Positions 16,715-23,983 of a stretch of 34,725 bases of DNA are shown piece by piece. Position numbers and translations under genes: made by a program. Positions within the stretch are counted from its first letter, which is position 1. Each line of letters opens with the position of its first letter. Source of the DNA: Chloracidobacterium sp. (GTDB taxonomy: Bacteria; Acidobacteriota; Blastocatellia; Pyrinomonadales; Pyrinomonadaceae); the NCBI GenBank assembly GCA_025362075.1, contig JANYIL010000062.1, positions 1 through 34,725 on the forward strand, given 5' to 3'. The notes under the pieces were generated by a model. It was not told the DNA's origin and did no database searches. It saw only the letters and a program-made list of their open reading frames with translations.

Positions 16715-17071
16715 CTAATTCAATTTTGAACGAGCGGATTCGAAGAAGTTCTCGACCGAAAGGACGTTCATGTCATCCACTTTTGGGTATTTTTTATGAA
16801 GTGATTTAGGAACTACCAGCGTGACATTTGCATCTCGCATTTCTACTAACTGGTTACTTGAGATTCCGGGTTGCATAGTCAGGATGTATTTCTTTTGAAC
16901 TCGCTTACCTTCCCTCAAAACCTGGCGCCAACGATTCTTACATGTGGTCTTTACACCTACAACAAGTAGCTTTTCAACTGGAAATTGCGGGTCAAGATAG
17001 CTTTTCTCATCGGGAAAAATAATATCCCGTCTTCGTCGATGTCGGCGTCGTAGAATTGGGCGGTACGGCAC
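16715..17071 (-). pseudogene. EcoRII/PspGI-type restriction endonuclease, C-terminal remnant
   Basis: From IIFPDEKSYLDPQFP onward the 118-residue frame matches the catalytic C-terminal domain of EcoRII-like type II enzymes (VKTTCKNRWRQVLREG, KYILTMQPGISSNQLVEM, LVVPKSLHKKYP). These cleave CCWGG or CC(N)GG type sites. Family members are about 270-400 residues, so the N-terminal part, including the beginning of the nuclease fold, is gone. The first 16 residues (MPYRPILRRRHRRRRD, GTG start) are arginine-rich junction sequence read out of frame from DNA that in another frame reads MCRTAQFYDADIDEDG, apparently a piece of a different gene. The association with vsr fits a former Dcm-type restriction-modification locus. 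Confidence 0.78.
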
Positions 17072-17105
17072 ATGATGCGGGGTTTGCGGGTTACAATGGC
17101 GAAGC

Positions 17106-17378
17106 TTAAAGCCAGACTATCTCGATCTCTTTTTCCAGTTGCTCAAATTCGTGATCGCCGGTCAACAGGGTGGCTTTATTATGTTTGGCGAGGGCGGCGG
17201 CAAAGCAGTCGGCGTAGGAGATGCCGCCTTTGGCTTTGAACCTTGCGGCTATGCGGGTTAACTCAATGTCGGCATCGACTTCGACCTGGATACGCGTACC
17301 GGCCTTGATACCGAGCTTTCGGCGAGCCGATGACGGTATCTGGTATCTTTGCTCCTGGGTAAGCCCGCGATAGCTCAT
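17106..17378 (-). pseudogene. VapB-VapC deletion chimera (AbrB-like N-terminus fused to PIN C-terminus)
   Basis: Residues 1 to about 36 (RYQIPSSARRKLGIKAGTRIQVEVD) read as an AbrB/VapB swapped-hairpin DNA-binding antitoxin. From about residue 37 the protein is the last third of a PIN ribonuclease: ISYADCFAAALAKHNKATLLTGDHEFEQLE-EIEIVWL. The PIN part keeps the late acidic residues (Asp in YADC and in TGD) but lacks the first conserved Asp and the Glu near residue 40, so it should be catalytically dead. The simplest explanation is one in-frame deletion that removed the 3' end of vapB and the 5' two thirds of vapC. The frame is intact and has a good position for translation, so a small DNA-binding protein could still be made. 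Confidence 0.8.
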
Positions 17379-17496
17379 TTGATGCTCCTTTTGATGGCAG
17401 TTAAAAGATGCGTTAAATCTACTTCAACTTACCCTTCTCTGCCACTTTCAAAAGTTGCACTTATTATATGAATTCACGGTCATCCCCGATACAACA

Positions 17497-17607
17497 ATGA
17501 TAATTCTCACCAAATTCGGTACGCCCGACAAAAATGGGGATATCAACGTGCCGTTTCCGATGCATTATGTGATCGCCAGAGATGGAAATGTTGTCCTCAA
17601 AACATAG
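17497..17607 (+). pseudogene. Possible redoxin/peroxiredoxin-like gene fragment
   Basis: A 36-residue frame ends FPMHYVIARDGNVVLKT, which resembles the strand (P.tyVIdrdG.v) near the C-terminus of AhpC/TSA-type redoxins. The catalytic cysteine region is absent. It sits alone in the AT-rich gap between the vapBC chimera and the tRNA gene and is best regarded as debris. The evidence is one short motif, so this is uncertain. Confidence 0.3.
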
Positions 17608-17667
17608 CAAATAAAAGGAATCGATACGGTTAAATTTGAACTAAGGAAAATGTTTTGGTGTCCGAAC

Positions 17668-17742
17668 AAACTGAAAATTAAAAACTGGCAACTGAAAATG
17701 AGGTGATTTCGTTTTCAGTTTTAACTTTTTAGTTTTCAGTTT
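17668..17742. repeat. Inverted repeat of AACTGAAAA words
   Basis: AAACTGAAAATTAAAAACTGG and its continuation (17668-17699) are mirrored by the reverse complement at 17712-17742 with a few mismatches. Each arm is a degenerate tandem of AACTGAAAA. It lies just upstream of the tRNA promoter. Confidence 0.8.
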
Positions 17743-17757
17743 CTTCGGAGCTAACAG

Positions 17758-17786
17758 TTGTCTGGCGACGGCGCATCGGGTATATT
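17758..17786 (+). promoter_or_regulatory. Promoter of tRNA-Ser
   Basis: TTGTCT (17758-17763), a 17-base spacer and TATATT (17781-17786) form a good sigma70-type promoter, with the tRNA starting 19 bases after the -10 box. Confidence 0.7.
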
Positions 17787-17805
17787 TTGATTTCACCTCT
17801 CGTGC

Positions 17806-17891
17806 GGAGAGGTAGCCTAATTGGTAAGGCAGTAGTCTTGAAAACTACCGCGCGTAAGCGCTTGCAGGTTCGAGTCCTGTCCTCTCCGCCA
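17806..17891 (+). tRNA. tRNA-Ser (anticodon UGA)
   Basis: The acceptor GGAGAGG (17806-17812) pairs perfectly with CCTCTCC (17881-17887), followed by discriminator G and an encoded CCA at 17889-17891. The anticodon arm is GTAGT-CTTGAAA-ACTAC with TGA in the loop, the T arm is GCAGG-TTCGAGT-CCTGT, and a 15-base variable arm marks a class II tRNA, all as expected for serine. Length is 86 bases. The flanking decayed defence genes suggest this locus has acted as an insertion hotspot. Confidence 0.95.
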
Positions 17892-17898
17892 TAATAAT

Positions 17899-17946
17899 AG
17901 GCATCTTCAGAGCTTTGTAGTCTTGAGATGCCTTTCTTATTTTTTC
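17899..17946 (+). terminator. Rho-independent terminator of tRNA-Ser
   Basis: AGGCATCT (17899-17906) and AGATGCCT (17926-17933) form a perfect eight-base stem, with extra pairing possible in the loop. It is followed directly by TTCTTATTTTTT. Confidence 0.8.
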
Positions 17947-18283
17947 TTTGAAGATGCTGAATTTATGGCGTTAGGCCAATGCGTCGAAGTAAATCCTTAA
18001 AGCGCGTCTTATTTCGCATAGAATCGAATTACGGCTCGACCGTCAGCCAGATCAGATAAAAAGGGAATTCGTTTACCGAAAACGGCACATTTAAGGTAAT
18101 CATCCCAAACGGCACCGTAGTCTATGCGGGCTGTTTCAACGCTACCTCGCACCGCCTTACATTCTAGGCACGGCAATCGTGAGTTAGACTCTGCTTTTTA
18201 CAGTCTAACTCACGTCTTCAAAACCCATTTCTTATAATTTTGCTTGATTTCAATTTCACATTTGTTATAGCCTAAGTGCATAC
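17947..18283. other. Intergenic region without a recognisable gene
   Basis: Both strands were read and no protein or RNA gene was recognised. The only structure is a hairpin at 18179-18213 with a perfect 12-base stem (GTGAGTTAGACT/AGTCTAACTCAC) and an 11-base loop. It has no T-run after it, so it is not an obvious terminator. A weak promoter-like pair, TTGATT (18244) and TTATAG (18265), lies ahead of the TetR gene. Confidence 0.5.
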
Positions 18284-18301
18284 TGAATGAGGATTCATTC
18301 A
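18284..18301. promoter_or_regulatory. FadR-type operator overlapping the ribosome-binding site
   Basis: TGAATGAGGATTCATTCA has both seven-base half-sites (TGAATGA and TCATTCA) of the Bacillus FadR (TetR family) operator, at the same 18-base total length. It ends two bases before the ATG of the TetR gene. The GAGG in its centre is the only ribosome-binding sequence for that gene, so bound repressor would cover it. Confidence 0.8.
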
Positions 18302-18303
18302 TA

Positions 18304-18930
18304 ATGATGCGTATGCTGAAAGCTGTCCGAAACGGCCCGCCAACGAGGGCCGTCGTTACCGATAAACGCGAGGCGATATTGCGCGCGGCGACGAAGGTCT
18401 TTGCGAGTAAGGGCTATTTTAATTCCAAGGTCGCGGACATCGCGGCTGAGGCGGGTATTGCGGACGGCACGGTGTATCTTTATTTCAAGAGCAAGGACGA
18501 GATACTGCATTCGATCTTTGACCAGGCGATGGCCGAATTTATTTCCGAGGGCAAAAAAGAGCTGGCTTTAATCAATGACCCTAAAGCAAAACTGACAAAG
18601 ATCGCCGAGCTGCATCTGGAAAAACTGGGTGCCGACCGCGATCTTGCCATCGTCTGTCAGGTCGAGCTTCGCGGCTCGACGAAATTTATGCAGGATTTTT
18701 CGGAGGCGGGTTTTGCGGAGTATCTGGACATTATCCGGCAAACGATCACGGACGGGCAGAAGGCCGGAATCTTTCGCGATGACATAAAACCGGTCGTCGC
18801 GGCAAAGATCCTGTACGGGGCCCTTGATGAAATGGTGACAAACTGGGTCCTGTCAAAGAAATCATATCCGCTCCCGCCGATGGCCTGCGAGGTCCTTAAA
18901 TTATTTTTTGGAGGCGTGTTGGTTAAATGA
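18304..18930 (+). CDS. fadR: TetR-family regulator, FadR-like (fatty acid degradation)
   Basis: A 208-residue repressor. The N-terminal helix-turn-helix (about residues 22-70: REAILRAATKVFASKGYFNSKVADIAAEAGIADGTVYLYFKSKDEIL) is typical TetR, and the C-terminal ligand domain (about 80-205) resembles the B. subtilis FadR group, which releases DNA when long-chain acyl-CoA binds. The gene overlaps the acyl-CoA ligase by four bases (ATGA) and has a FadR-consensus palindrome immediately upstream, so autoregulation together with the ligase is strongly suggested. ATG 18304 is the first start after the operator. An internal ATG at 18313 is possible but would not change the domain. Confidence 0.88.
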   Translation: MMRMLKAVRNGPPTRAVVTDKREAILRAATKVFASKGYFNSKVADIAAEAGIADGTVYLYFKSKDEILHSIFDQAMAEFISEGKKELALINDPKAKLTKIAELHLEKLGADRDLAIVCQVELRGSTKFMQDFSEAGFAEYLDIIRQTITDGQKAGIFRDDIKPVVAAKILYGALDEMVTNWVLSKKSYPLPPMACEVLKLFFGGVLVK

Positions 18931-20804
18931 CCGCTCCATCCGAAACTATTCTGTCCGTCAGGCCAAACCCGCTCGGTCGAGGTGTGCCTTTGACCGCGAA
19001 CGAACCTCAAACACTCCCAGAATTGTTTTTAAGGTCGGTTACAGAATACAACCTGCCGGATGCGTTGAATTACAAGGCCGGTGACGAATGGAAAGCTATT
19101 TCCTCGGCCCGGATGATCGAACGGGCCGAGAATATAGCGCTGGGGCTTTATTCGCTTGGACTTCGCAAAGGCGACAGGGCGGCGATACTTGCGGCAAATT
19201 GCCCCGAATGGACGCTGGCGGATGCCGGTTGCCAATTTGCGGGCGTTATCGATGTGCCGATCTACACGACGCTTGCTCCGGACACGGTTCGGTACGTCAT
19301 CGACGACAGTGCGGCGCGCGTTATCTTTTTGCAGGATATTGAGACTTACGATAGGTTGGAAAGCGCTCTGGCTGGCTGCGATTCGATCGAGTCGTTTGTT
19401 ATTTTCAGGCCCGACGGGGCTAACGGCAAAAATATTCTCTCGCTTGCCCAACTCGAAACAGCAGGAGTTGCTCTTGGAGATGAAAAGCCCGGGCTGTCGG
19501 AGGAATCGCGGCATGCCGTCAAATCGGACGACATCGCGACGCTGATCTACACCAGCGGCACGACCGGCGAACCAAAGGGCGTGATGCTCACGCACGCCAA
19601 TCTCATCTCAAATGTCATCGACGCAAGCGAACGATACGGGTTTACCGGCAGGGACGTTTCGCTGTCGGTGCTGCCGCTGTCGCATGTGTTCGAACGCACC
19701 GGCATGTACGTGTACATCATGTACGGCATGCGCGTGCATTTTGCCGAGTCGATCGACAAGGTGCCGGACAATCTCAAAGAGGTCCGGCCGACGATCTTTA
19801 TCGGAGTGCCGCGGATATTCGAAAAGGTATTCGAACGGGCGCGGCTGAAAGCGGCCCAGGCCGGACGGATCAACGAGGTTGTCTTTGACTGGGCGATCGA
19901 GGTGGCGAAAGAATTTGCGGCCGTGCATGAGGCCGGAGAGGCGATATCGATGGCCCTCGCCGCCAAGCACAGCGTGGCGGATACGATCGTCTATGCCAAG
20001 CTACGCGAGTTTTTTGGCGGCAATCTGCGTTTTTGCATAACGGGCGGGGCGGCGCTGTCGGATGAGATATTTCTCATTTTTACCGGAGCCGGAATTTCGA
20101 TAATGCAGGGCTATGGCTTGACCGAGACCTCGCCGGTGATCTCATCGAGTAACCCAGTGAACGTCCGGGTTGGCACCGTTGGCAAGCCGATCAGAAACGT
20201 ACAGATGCGGATCGCTAAAGATGGCGAGATCGAGGTGAGCGGTCCCGGAGTCATGGCGGGCTATTATCACAAACCCGAGGCGACGGCCGACGCCTTTACC
20301 GACGATGGCTGGTTCAAAACGGGCGACATCGGCGCTATCGACGTGGATGGGTATCTAAAGATAACCGACCGAAAAAAAGAACTATTCAAGACGTCGGGTG
20401 GCAAATACATCGCCCCGGGGCCGATCGAACAGATGCTGCGCGGTTCGCGGTTCGTCAATCAGGTCGTACTGGTCGGCAACGAGCGAAGATTCCCCGCCGC
20501 CTTGATCGTGCCGAATTTTGAAATGCTCGAGTCCTACGCAAAACTGAAAGAGCTGGACATCTCGACGCCCACCGAGTTTTGCCATAACCCGCGTATCCTC
20601 GACCTTTTTTCCCGCCAGATCGAAGCGATGACACAGAATCTAGCGAAATATGAAAAGGTAAAGAGCTTTGCCCTGCTCGAGTATGAAATGACGGTCGAGA
20701 GCGGCGAGCTGACGCCGACATTAAAAGTAAAACGCCGGGTCGTGGACGAAAAATATCGCGCCGTTATAGATAAGATCTACAACGACGCGAATGTTAGAGT
20801 ATGA
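18927..20804 (+). CDS. fadD: Long-chain fatty acid-CoA ligase (AMP-forming)
   Basis: An ANL-superfamily enzyme of 625 residues that activates fatty acids with ATP and CoA. The AMP-binding P-loop YTSGTTGEPKGVMLTH lies at about residues 207-222, GYGLTETSPVI near 395, the hinge acid motif DGWFKTGDIG near 462-471, and KKELFKTSGGKYIAPGPIE near 485-503. The longer insertion between P-loop and GYGLTE and the KTSGGK signature place it in the long-chain/very-long-chain (FACS, bubblegum-like) branch. It overlaps the TetR gene by four bases, indicating translational coupling and shared control by acyl-CoA availability. It converges with the exporter gene ten bases further on. Confidence 0.95.
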   Translation: MTAPSETILSVRPNPLGRGVPLTANEPQTLPELFLRSVTEYNLPDALNYKAGDEWKAISSARMIERAENIALGLYSLGLRKGDRAAILAANCPEWTLADAGCQFAGVIDVPIYTTLAPDTVRYVIDDSAARVIFLQDIETYDRLESALAGCDSIESFVIFRPDGANGKNILSLAQLETAGVALGDEKPGLSEESRHAVKSDDIATLIYTSGTTGEPKGVMLTHANLISNVIDASERYGFTGRDVSLSVLPLSHVFERTGMYVYIMYGMRVHFAESIDKVPDNLKEVRPTIFIGVPRIFEKVFERARLKAAQAGRINEVVFDWAIEVAKEFAAVHEAGEAISMALAAKHSVADTIVYAKLREFFGGNLRFCITGGAALSDEIFLIFTGAGISIMQGYGLTETSPVISSSNPVNVRVGTVGKPIRNVQMRIAKDGEIEVSGPGVMAGYYHKPEATADAFTDDGWFKTGDIGAIDVDGYLKITDRKKELFKTSGGKYIAPGPIEQMLRGSRFVNQVVLVGNERRFPAALIVPNFEMLESYAKLKELDISTPTEFCHNPRILDLFSRQIEAMTQNLAKYEKVKSFALLEYEMTVESGELTPTLKVKRRVVDEKYRAVIDKIYNDANVRV

Positions 20805-20814
20805 TACCGGAGGT

Positions 20815-21849
20815 TTAGTAAACCGCCCTGTAACCCCCGCCCGTACTGGCGGCCATCACAGTCGCCTTACCGGCGCCGAGAGCAAATTTCAGAATCTGTA
20901 GCGCGGTGCTTTCTTTGGCCTTGCCCACCTCGACGATATCCTGCGGTTTTAGCATGATATCCTTCTGCTTTCCGGCCTTGATTAGATCGTAGTTGGCCAC
21001 GATGACCTCGCGTTCCTGGATCGAATTGGGGTCGCCGTTCGGTTTCAGGCGATATACCTTGATTTCCTTCGTCTTGGCCTCGGCCCTCGGGCCGCTTACC
21101 TTGGCGATCGCCTCTGAAAGCGAGAGGCCGCCTTCTTTTAGGTAAATGCCCTGCGGAGCCTGAACCTCGCCCATGATATAGACGGGCACTGCCCGTTTAA
21201 CCTCAATTATGTCGCCCGGCAGAATGATCGGATTCGAATCTTCCTTTCCAAGCTTGAGATTTGCAATGCTGTAAATACGCGACGGGACATCGGTCGGGTC
21301 GCTGGACTGCGACTTCCAATTGGTATCATCTCCCGGATCTGCACATATCGGCGGCGTGTTTCGAAAGACCTGAACGGTGCCGCCGGCCTCTTCCTTAACG
21401 CCGCCGGCCCACGAGATAAATTCCATCAGCGTCGCTTTGCGGTAAAGCACGAGAGTCTGCGGAGAGTTGACCTCGCCGTAGATATACGTGGGCGGACGGC
21501 TGTTTTTCTTGAGTTGCAGACTGACCGCCGGGTCCTTAAGGTATTGACTGAGCCCCGCTGTGATATCGGCAGTCAGCTCGTCTTCCGTTCGACATTGGGC
21601 GATGACGGGCTTGGTCGAGAATGGCAGTTTGATCTTTCCCGCTTCATTGACGACCGCCATAAAACCAAATTGCTCTTCGCCGAGCACCTTCACCGTCACC
21701 TCGTCACCGGGGCCAAGCATGTAGGTCCTCGGCGGCGGTGTTTTTGTAGAAACGGGCGGCGGAGAAGTAAAGGGCATAGTGCTCTGGGCGGACGACGAAC
21801 TGTACAGCAAAATCGAAATGAATAAGACAAATAAATATTTAATTTTCAC
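20815..21849 (-). CDS. Polysaccharide export protein (Poly_export/SLBB, Wza-like)
   Basis: An exported 344-residue protein with a signal peptide (residues 1-22, ending SSSSAQ) but no lipobox cysteine. A Poly_export domain at about 43-115 (YMLGPGDEVTVKVLGEE) is followed by an SLBB domain (VNSPQTLVLYRKATLMEFISWAGGV, about 128-152) and a second one (YIMGEVQAPQGIYLKEGGLSLSEAIAKVSG, about 223-252). Wza-family proteins form the periplasmic/outer-membrane channel for capsule or exopolysaccharide. The start is GTG 21849 with GGAGG seven bases upstream. No tyrosine kinase or glycosyltransferase adjoins, so it may serve a cluster elsewhere. The C-terminal tail (GAGKATVMAASTGGGYRAVY) is not recognised. 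Confidence 0.88.
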   Translation of the reverse strand: MKIKYLFVLFISILLYSSSSAQSTMPFTSPPPVSTKTPPPRTYMLGPGDEVTVKVLGEEQFGFMAVVNEAGKIKLPFSTKPVIAQCRTEDELTADITAGLSQYLKDPAVSLQLKKNSRPPTYIYGEVNSPQTLVLYRKATLMEFISWAGGVKEEAGGTVQVFRNTPPICADPGDDTNWKSQSSDPTDVPSRIYSIANLKLGKEDSNPIILPGDIIEVKRAVPVYIMGEVQAPQGIYLKEGGLSLSEAIAKVSGPRAEAKTKEIKVYRLKPNGDPNSIQEREVIVANYDLIKAGKQKDIMLKPQDIVEVGKAKESTALQILKFALGAGKATVMAASTGGGYRAVY

Positions 21850-22034
21850 GGCAAAACCTCCAACTGCGTTACAAAATCAGAGTTTAACGCACATCGACGC
21901 GCGAAACAACCATATTTACCGGCTGATCTTGACGGTCAGTATGATGTTGAAAGTCAATTCGCCGTTTGCCGTGCAAAAGCGAGGGGGCTATAAGGCGAGT
22001 CTGTTCGAATAAATCGTGTTAAAATAAGAGGTAA

Positions 22035-22238
22035 ATGACCGCGAAAAACCGTCAAACACGAATTGTCAAAATGTCCGAGCAAGAGGACGCTGCGGATCTA
22101 CGCAAGACTACAACCCCCGAAGAACGTTGGGGAATGATGTGGCAACTGACTCAGGACGCTTGGGCTTTCACAGGAGGCCATATTGCTGAACCAAAACTTC
22201 AAAGACATATTGTTCGCGTTTACCGCCGAAAAAGTTGA
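22035..22238 (+). CDS. Small Trp-rich protein paired with nucleotidyltransferase
   Basis: A 67-residue protein with a charged N-terminus and a C-terminal segment RWGMMWQLTQDAWAF....AEPKLQRHIVRVYRR. I recognise this tryptophan-containing segment as a recurrent small protein seen next to minimal nucleotidyltransferases, without known function. AGAGG lies just upstream of the ATG; an alternative start at 22071 (MSEQED) would give 55 residues. Its 3' end overlaps the following gene by 56 bases, so the two are translationally linked. The arrangement resembles a type VII-like toxin-antitoxin pair, but that is inference; an inhibitor or substrate protein for the transferase is equally possible. Confidence 0.7.
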   Translation: MTAKNRQTRIVKMSEQEDAADLRKTTTPEERWGMMWQLTQDAWAFTGGHIAEPKLQRHIVRVYRRKS

Positions 22239-22635
22239 ATTTATGGTTGTGGGTGGTTTCGCGGTTGCCTTTCACGGATACCTTCGATCAACTGGCGATA
22301 TTGATCTGTGGATTCGATGCTCCGCTGAAAACGCAAAAAGGGTTTGGAAGGCTTTGCAAGAATTTGGCGCACCCCTGTTTGATCTGACGCTAGATGATTT
22401 GCAAACGCCTGGAACCGTTTTCCAAATGGGCGTGATTCCGACTCGTATTGACGTAATTCTGAAGATAGATGGCGTAGATTTCGACGACGCTTGGAAGGAT
22501 CATACCATGATAGGCGTTGAAGACATGAGTGTTCCGGTAATAGGAAAGGAGCATTTGTTAATAAATAAAAAGGCGTCCAACCGTCCTAAGGATCAAAATG
22601 ATATTTTGTGGCTCGAAAGTGAGGAAAAGGGCTAG
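22183..22635 (+). CDS. Minimal nucleotidyltransferase (DUF6036-like)
   Basis: A 150-residue protein of the polymerase-beta/MNT superfamily. FMVVGGFAVAFHGYLRSTGDIDLWI (about residues 19-43) carries the GG helix and DxD metal site (Asp39, Asp41 in DIDLW). RIDVILKIDGVDFDDAW supplies the third acidic residue and VPVIGKEHLLINKKASNRPKDQNDI is the typical C-terminal helix. Relatives transfer nucleotides, often AMP, to protein or RNA, and some act in toxin-antitoxin systems. The start is TTG 22183, fixed by a perfect AGGAGG five bases upstream and by its position inside the preceding gene. It abuts the aminotransferase gene directly (stop then ATG), although a functional link is doubtful. Confidence 0.85.
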   Translation: MLNQNFKDILFAFTAEKVEFMVVGGFAVAFHGYLRSTGDIDLWIRCSAENAKRVWKALQEFGAPLFDLTLDDLQTPGTVFQMGVIPTRIDVILKIDGVDFDDAWKDHTMIGVEDMSVPVIGKEHLLINKKASNRPKDQNDILWLESEEKG

Positions 22636-23898
22636 ATGACGCAACCCAAAATTTCTAAAAACCGCATCTCAAGCAAAGCCGCGAGCTTTACCGAATCGGT
22701 CATCCGCGAGATGACACGTGAGGCGTTAAAATACGGGGCCGTTAATCTCGGTCAGGGCTTCCCCGATTTTGCCGCTCCGGACGACATCAAGCAAAAGGCC
22801 ATCGAGGCGATCGCCGCCGACCATAACCAATATGCGATAACGTGGGGCGTTAAGAGCTTTCGCGACGCCATTGCGGCTAAAACAAAGTGGTTTTTGGGAA
22901 TGGATGTTGATCCGGAAACCGAGATCACGGTCACGTGCGGATCAACCGAAGGTATGATCGCCGCGATGATGGCGACGGTCGATCCGGGCGAAGAGGTCGT
23001 CGTTTTCGAACCTTTCTACGAAAATTACGCCCCCGACGCGATCCTCTCGGACGCGACGCCGCGGCATGTGCCGCTGTATCGGACGGATAACAGTTTTATC
23101 TTTGACCGCGAAGAGCTGCGCTCCGCATTCAACGAGAAGACCAAGGGGATCATCATCTGCAATCCGAACAATCCGACGGGCAAGGTCTTTACCCGCGATG
23201 AACTCGAATTCATTGCCGACCTCTGCAAGGAATTTGACGCTCTTTGTTTTACCGACGAGATCTACGAACACATCATCTACGATCTAGCGAAAAACGGAAA
23301 ACGGATAACGGAAAATGATAAGTCCGAAGAACGACTGATAACCGACAACCGACAACCGACAACTCCCCACACCTGCATGGCCAATATCGAAGGGATGCGT
23401 GAACGGACGGTTGTCGTAAATTCGCTATCCAAAACATATTCAGTGACCGGTTGGCGCGTCGGTTACTGCATCGCCCCGCCTGATATCACCTCAGCGATCC
23501 GCAAGGTCCACGACTTTCTAACCGTCGGCGCCGCAAATCCGCTCCAGCACGCCGGTGCCTATGCTCTGGGTTTGCCGCCCAGCTACTACGACGATCTCCA
23601 GCGTGACTACCAGAAAAAACGCGATTTTATCGTCCCGATACTGCAAAACGCCGGATTCAAATGCGACCTTCCGGACGGCGCCTACTATGTAATGTGCGAT
23701 ATTTCGGCGTTTGGCTTTCCTAACGACATCGAATTTACAAAACACCTGATCCGCGAGATCGGAGTCGCGGTTGTGCCGGGCTCGTCGTTTTACCATGACC
23801 CGGCAATGGGATCACAGTTGGTTCGGTTCTGTTTCTGCAAAAAGGACGAAACGCTAGACGCCGCCGCCGACAGATTGAAAGGACTGGAACGCTGTTGA
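22636..23898 (+). CDS. PLP-dependent aminotransferase (class I/II, kynurenine/methionine type)
   Basis: A fold-type I aminotransferase of 420 residues, closest in pattern to kynurenine-oxoglutarate/methionine aminotransferases: LGQGFPDFAAPDDIK, NPNNPTGKVFTRDEL, CFTDEIYEHIIYD and the cofactor Lys266 in NSLSKTYSVTGWRVGY; VPGSSFY and VRFCFCK near the C-terminus bind the substrate carboxylate. Relatives are about 385-390 residues. The excess is a roughly 30-residue hydrophilic insert (AKNGKRITENDK...TDNRQPTTPH) between the Asp-Tyr strand and the Lys, encoded by repeat words. The insert lies on a surface loop, which would explain tolerance. Substrate specificity cannot be fixed from sequence alone. 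Confidence 0.92.
   Translation: MTQPKISKNRISSKAASFTESVIREMTREALKYGAVNLGQGFPDFAAPDDIKQKAIEAIAADHNQYAITWGVKSFRDAIAAKTKWFLGMDVDPETEITVTCGSTEGMIAAMMATVDPGEEVVVFEPFYENYAPDAILSDATPRHVPLYRTDNSFIFDREELRSAFNEKTKGIIICNPNNPTGKVFTRDELEFIADLCKEFDALCFTDEIYEHIIYDLAKNGKRITENDKSEERLITDNRQPTTPHTCMANIEGMRERTVVVNSLSKTYSVTGWRVGYCIAPPDITSAIRKVHDFLTVGAANPLQHAGAYALGLPPSYYDDLQRDYQKKRDFIVPILQNAGFKCDLPDGAYYVMCDISAFGFPNDIEFTKHLIREIGVAVVPGSSFYHDPAMGSQLVRFCFCKKDETLDAAADRLKGLERC
23292..23364 (+). repeat. In-frame repeat words inside the aminotransferase
   Basis: Tandem words AACGGAAAACGGATAACGGA (from 23292) are followed by CCGACAACCGACAACCGACA (from 23343). The 17-base string CGGATAACGGAAAATGA occurs here (23302-23318) and again at 29459-29475 in an intergenic inverted repeat, so this insert belongs to a dispersed family. 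Confidence 0.8.
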
Positions 23899-23983
23899 GG
23901 CAACGTTTTCCGTTGGTCGAGCAACAAAAATCATATCTAAACCGTAAAGAACCGGTCGTTAGTAGTCCTCTTGGAGGGTTCTC

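Noticed and set aside
18179-18213. 12-bp hairpin considered as a terminator
   Set aside because: No T-run on either side, and the tRNA already has a strong terminator upstream.
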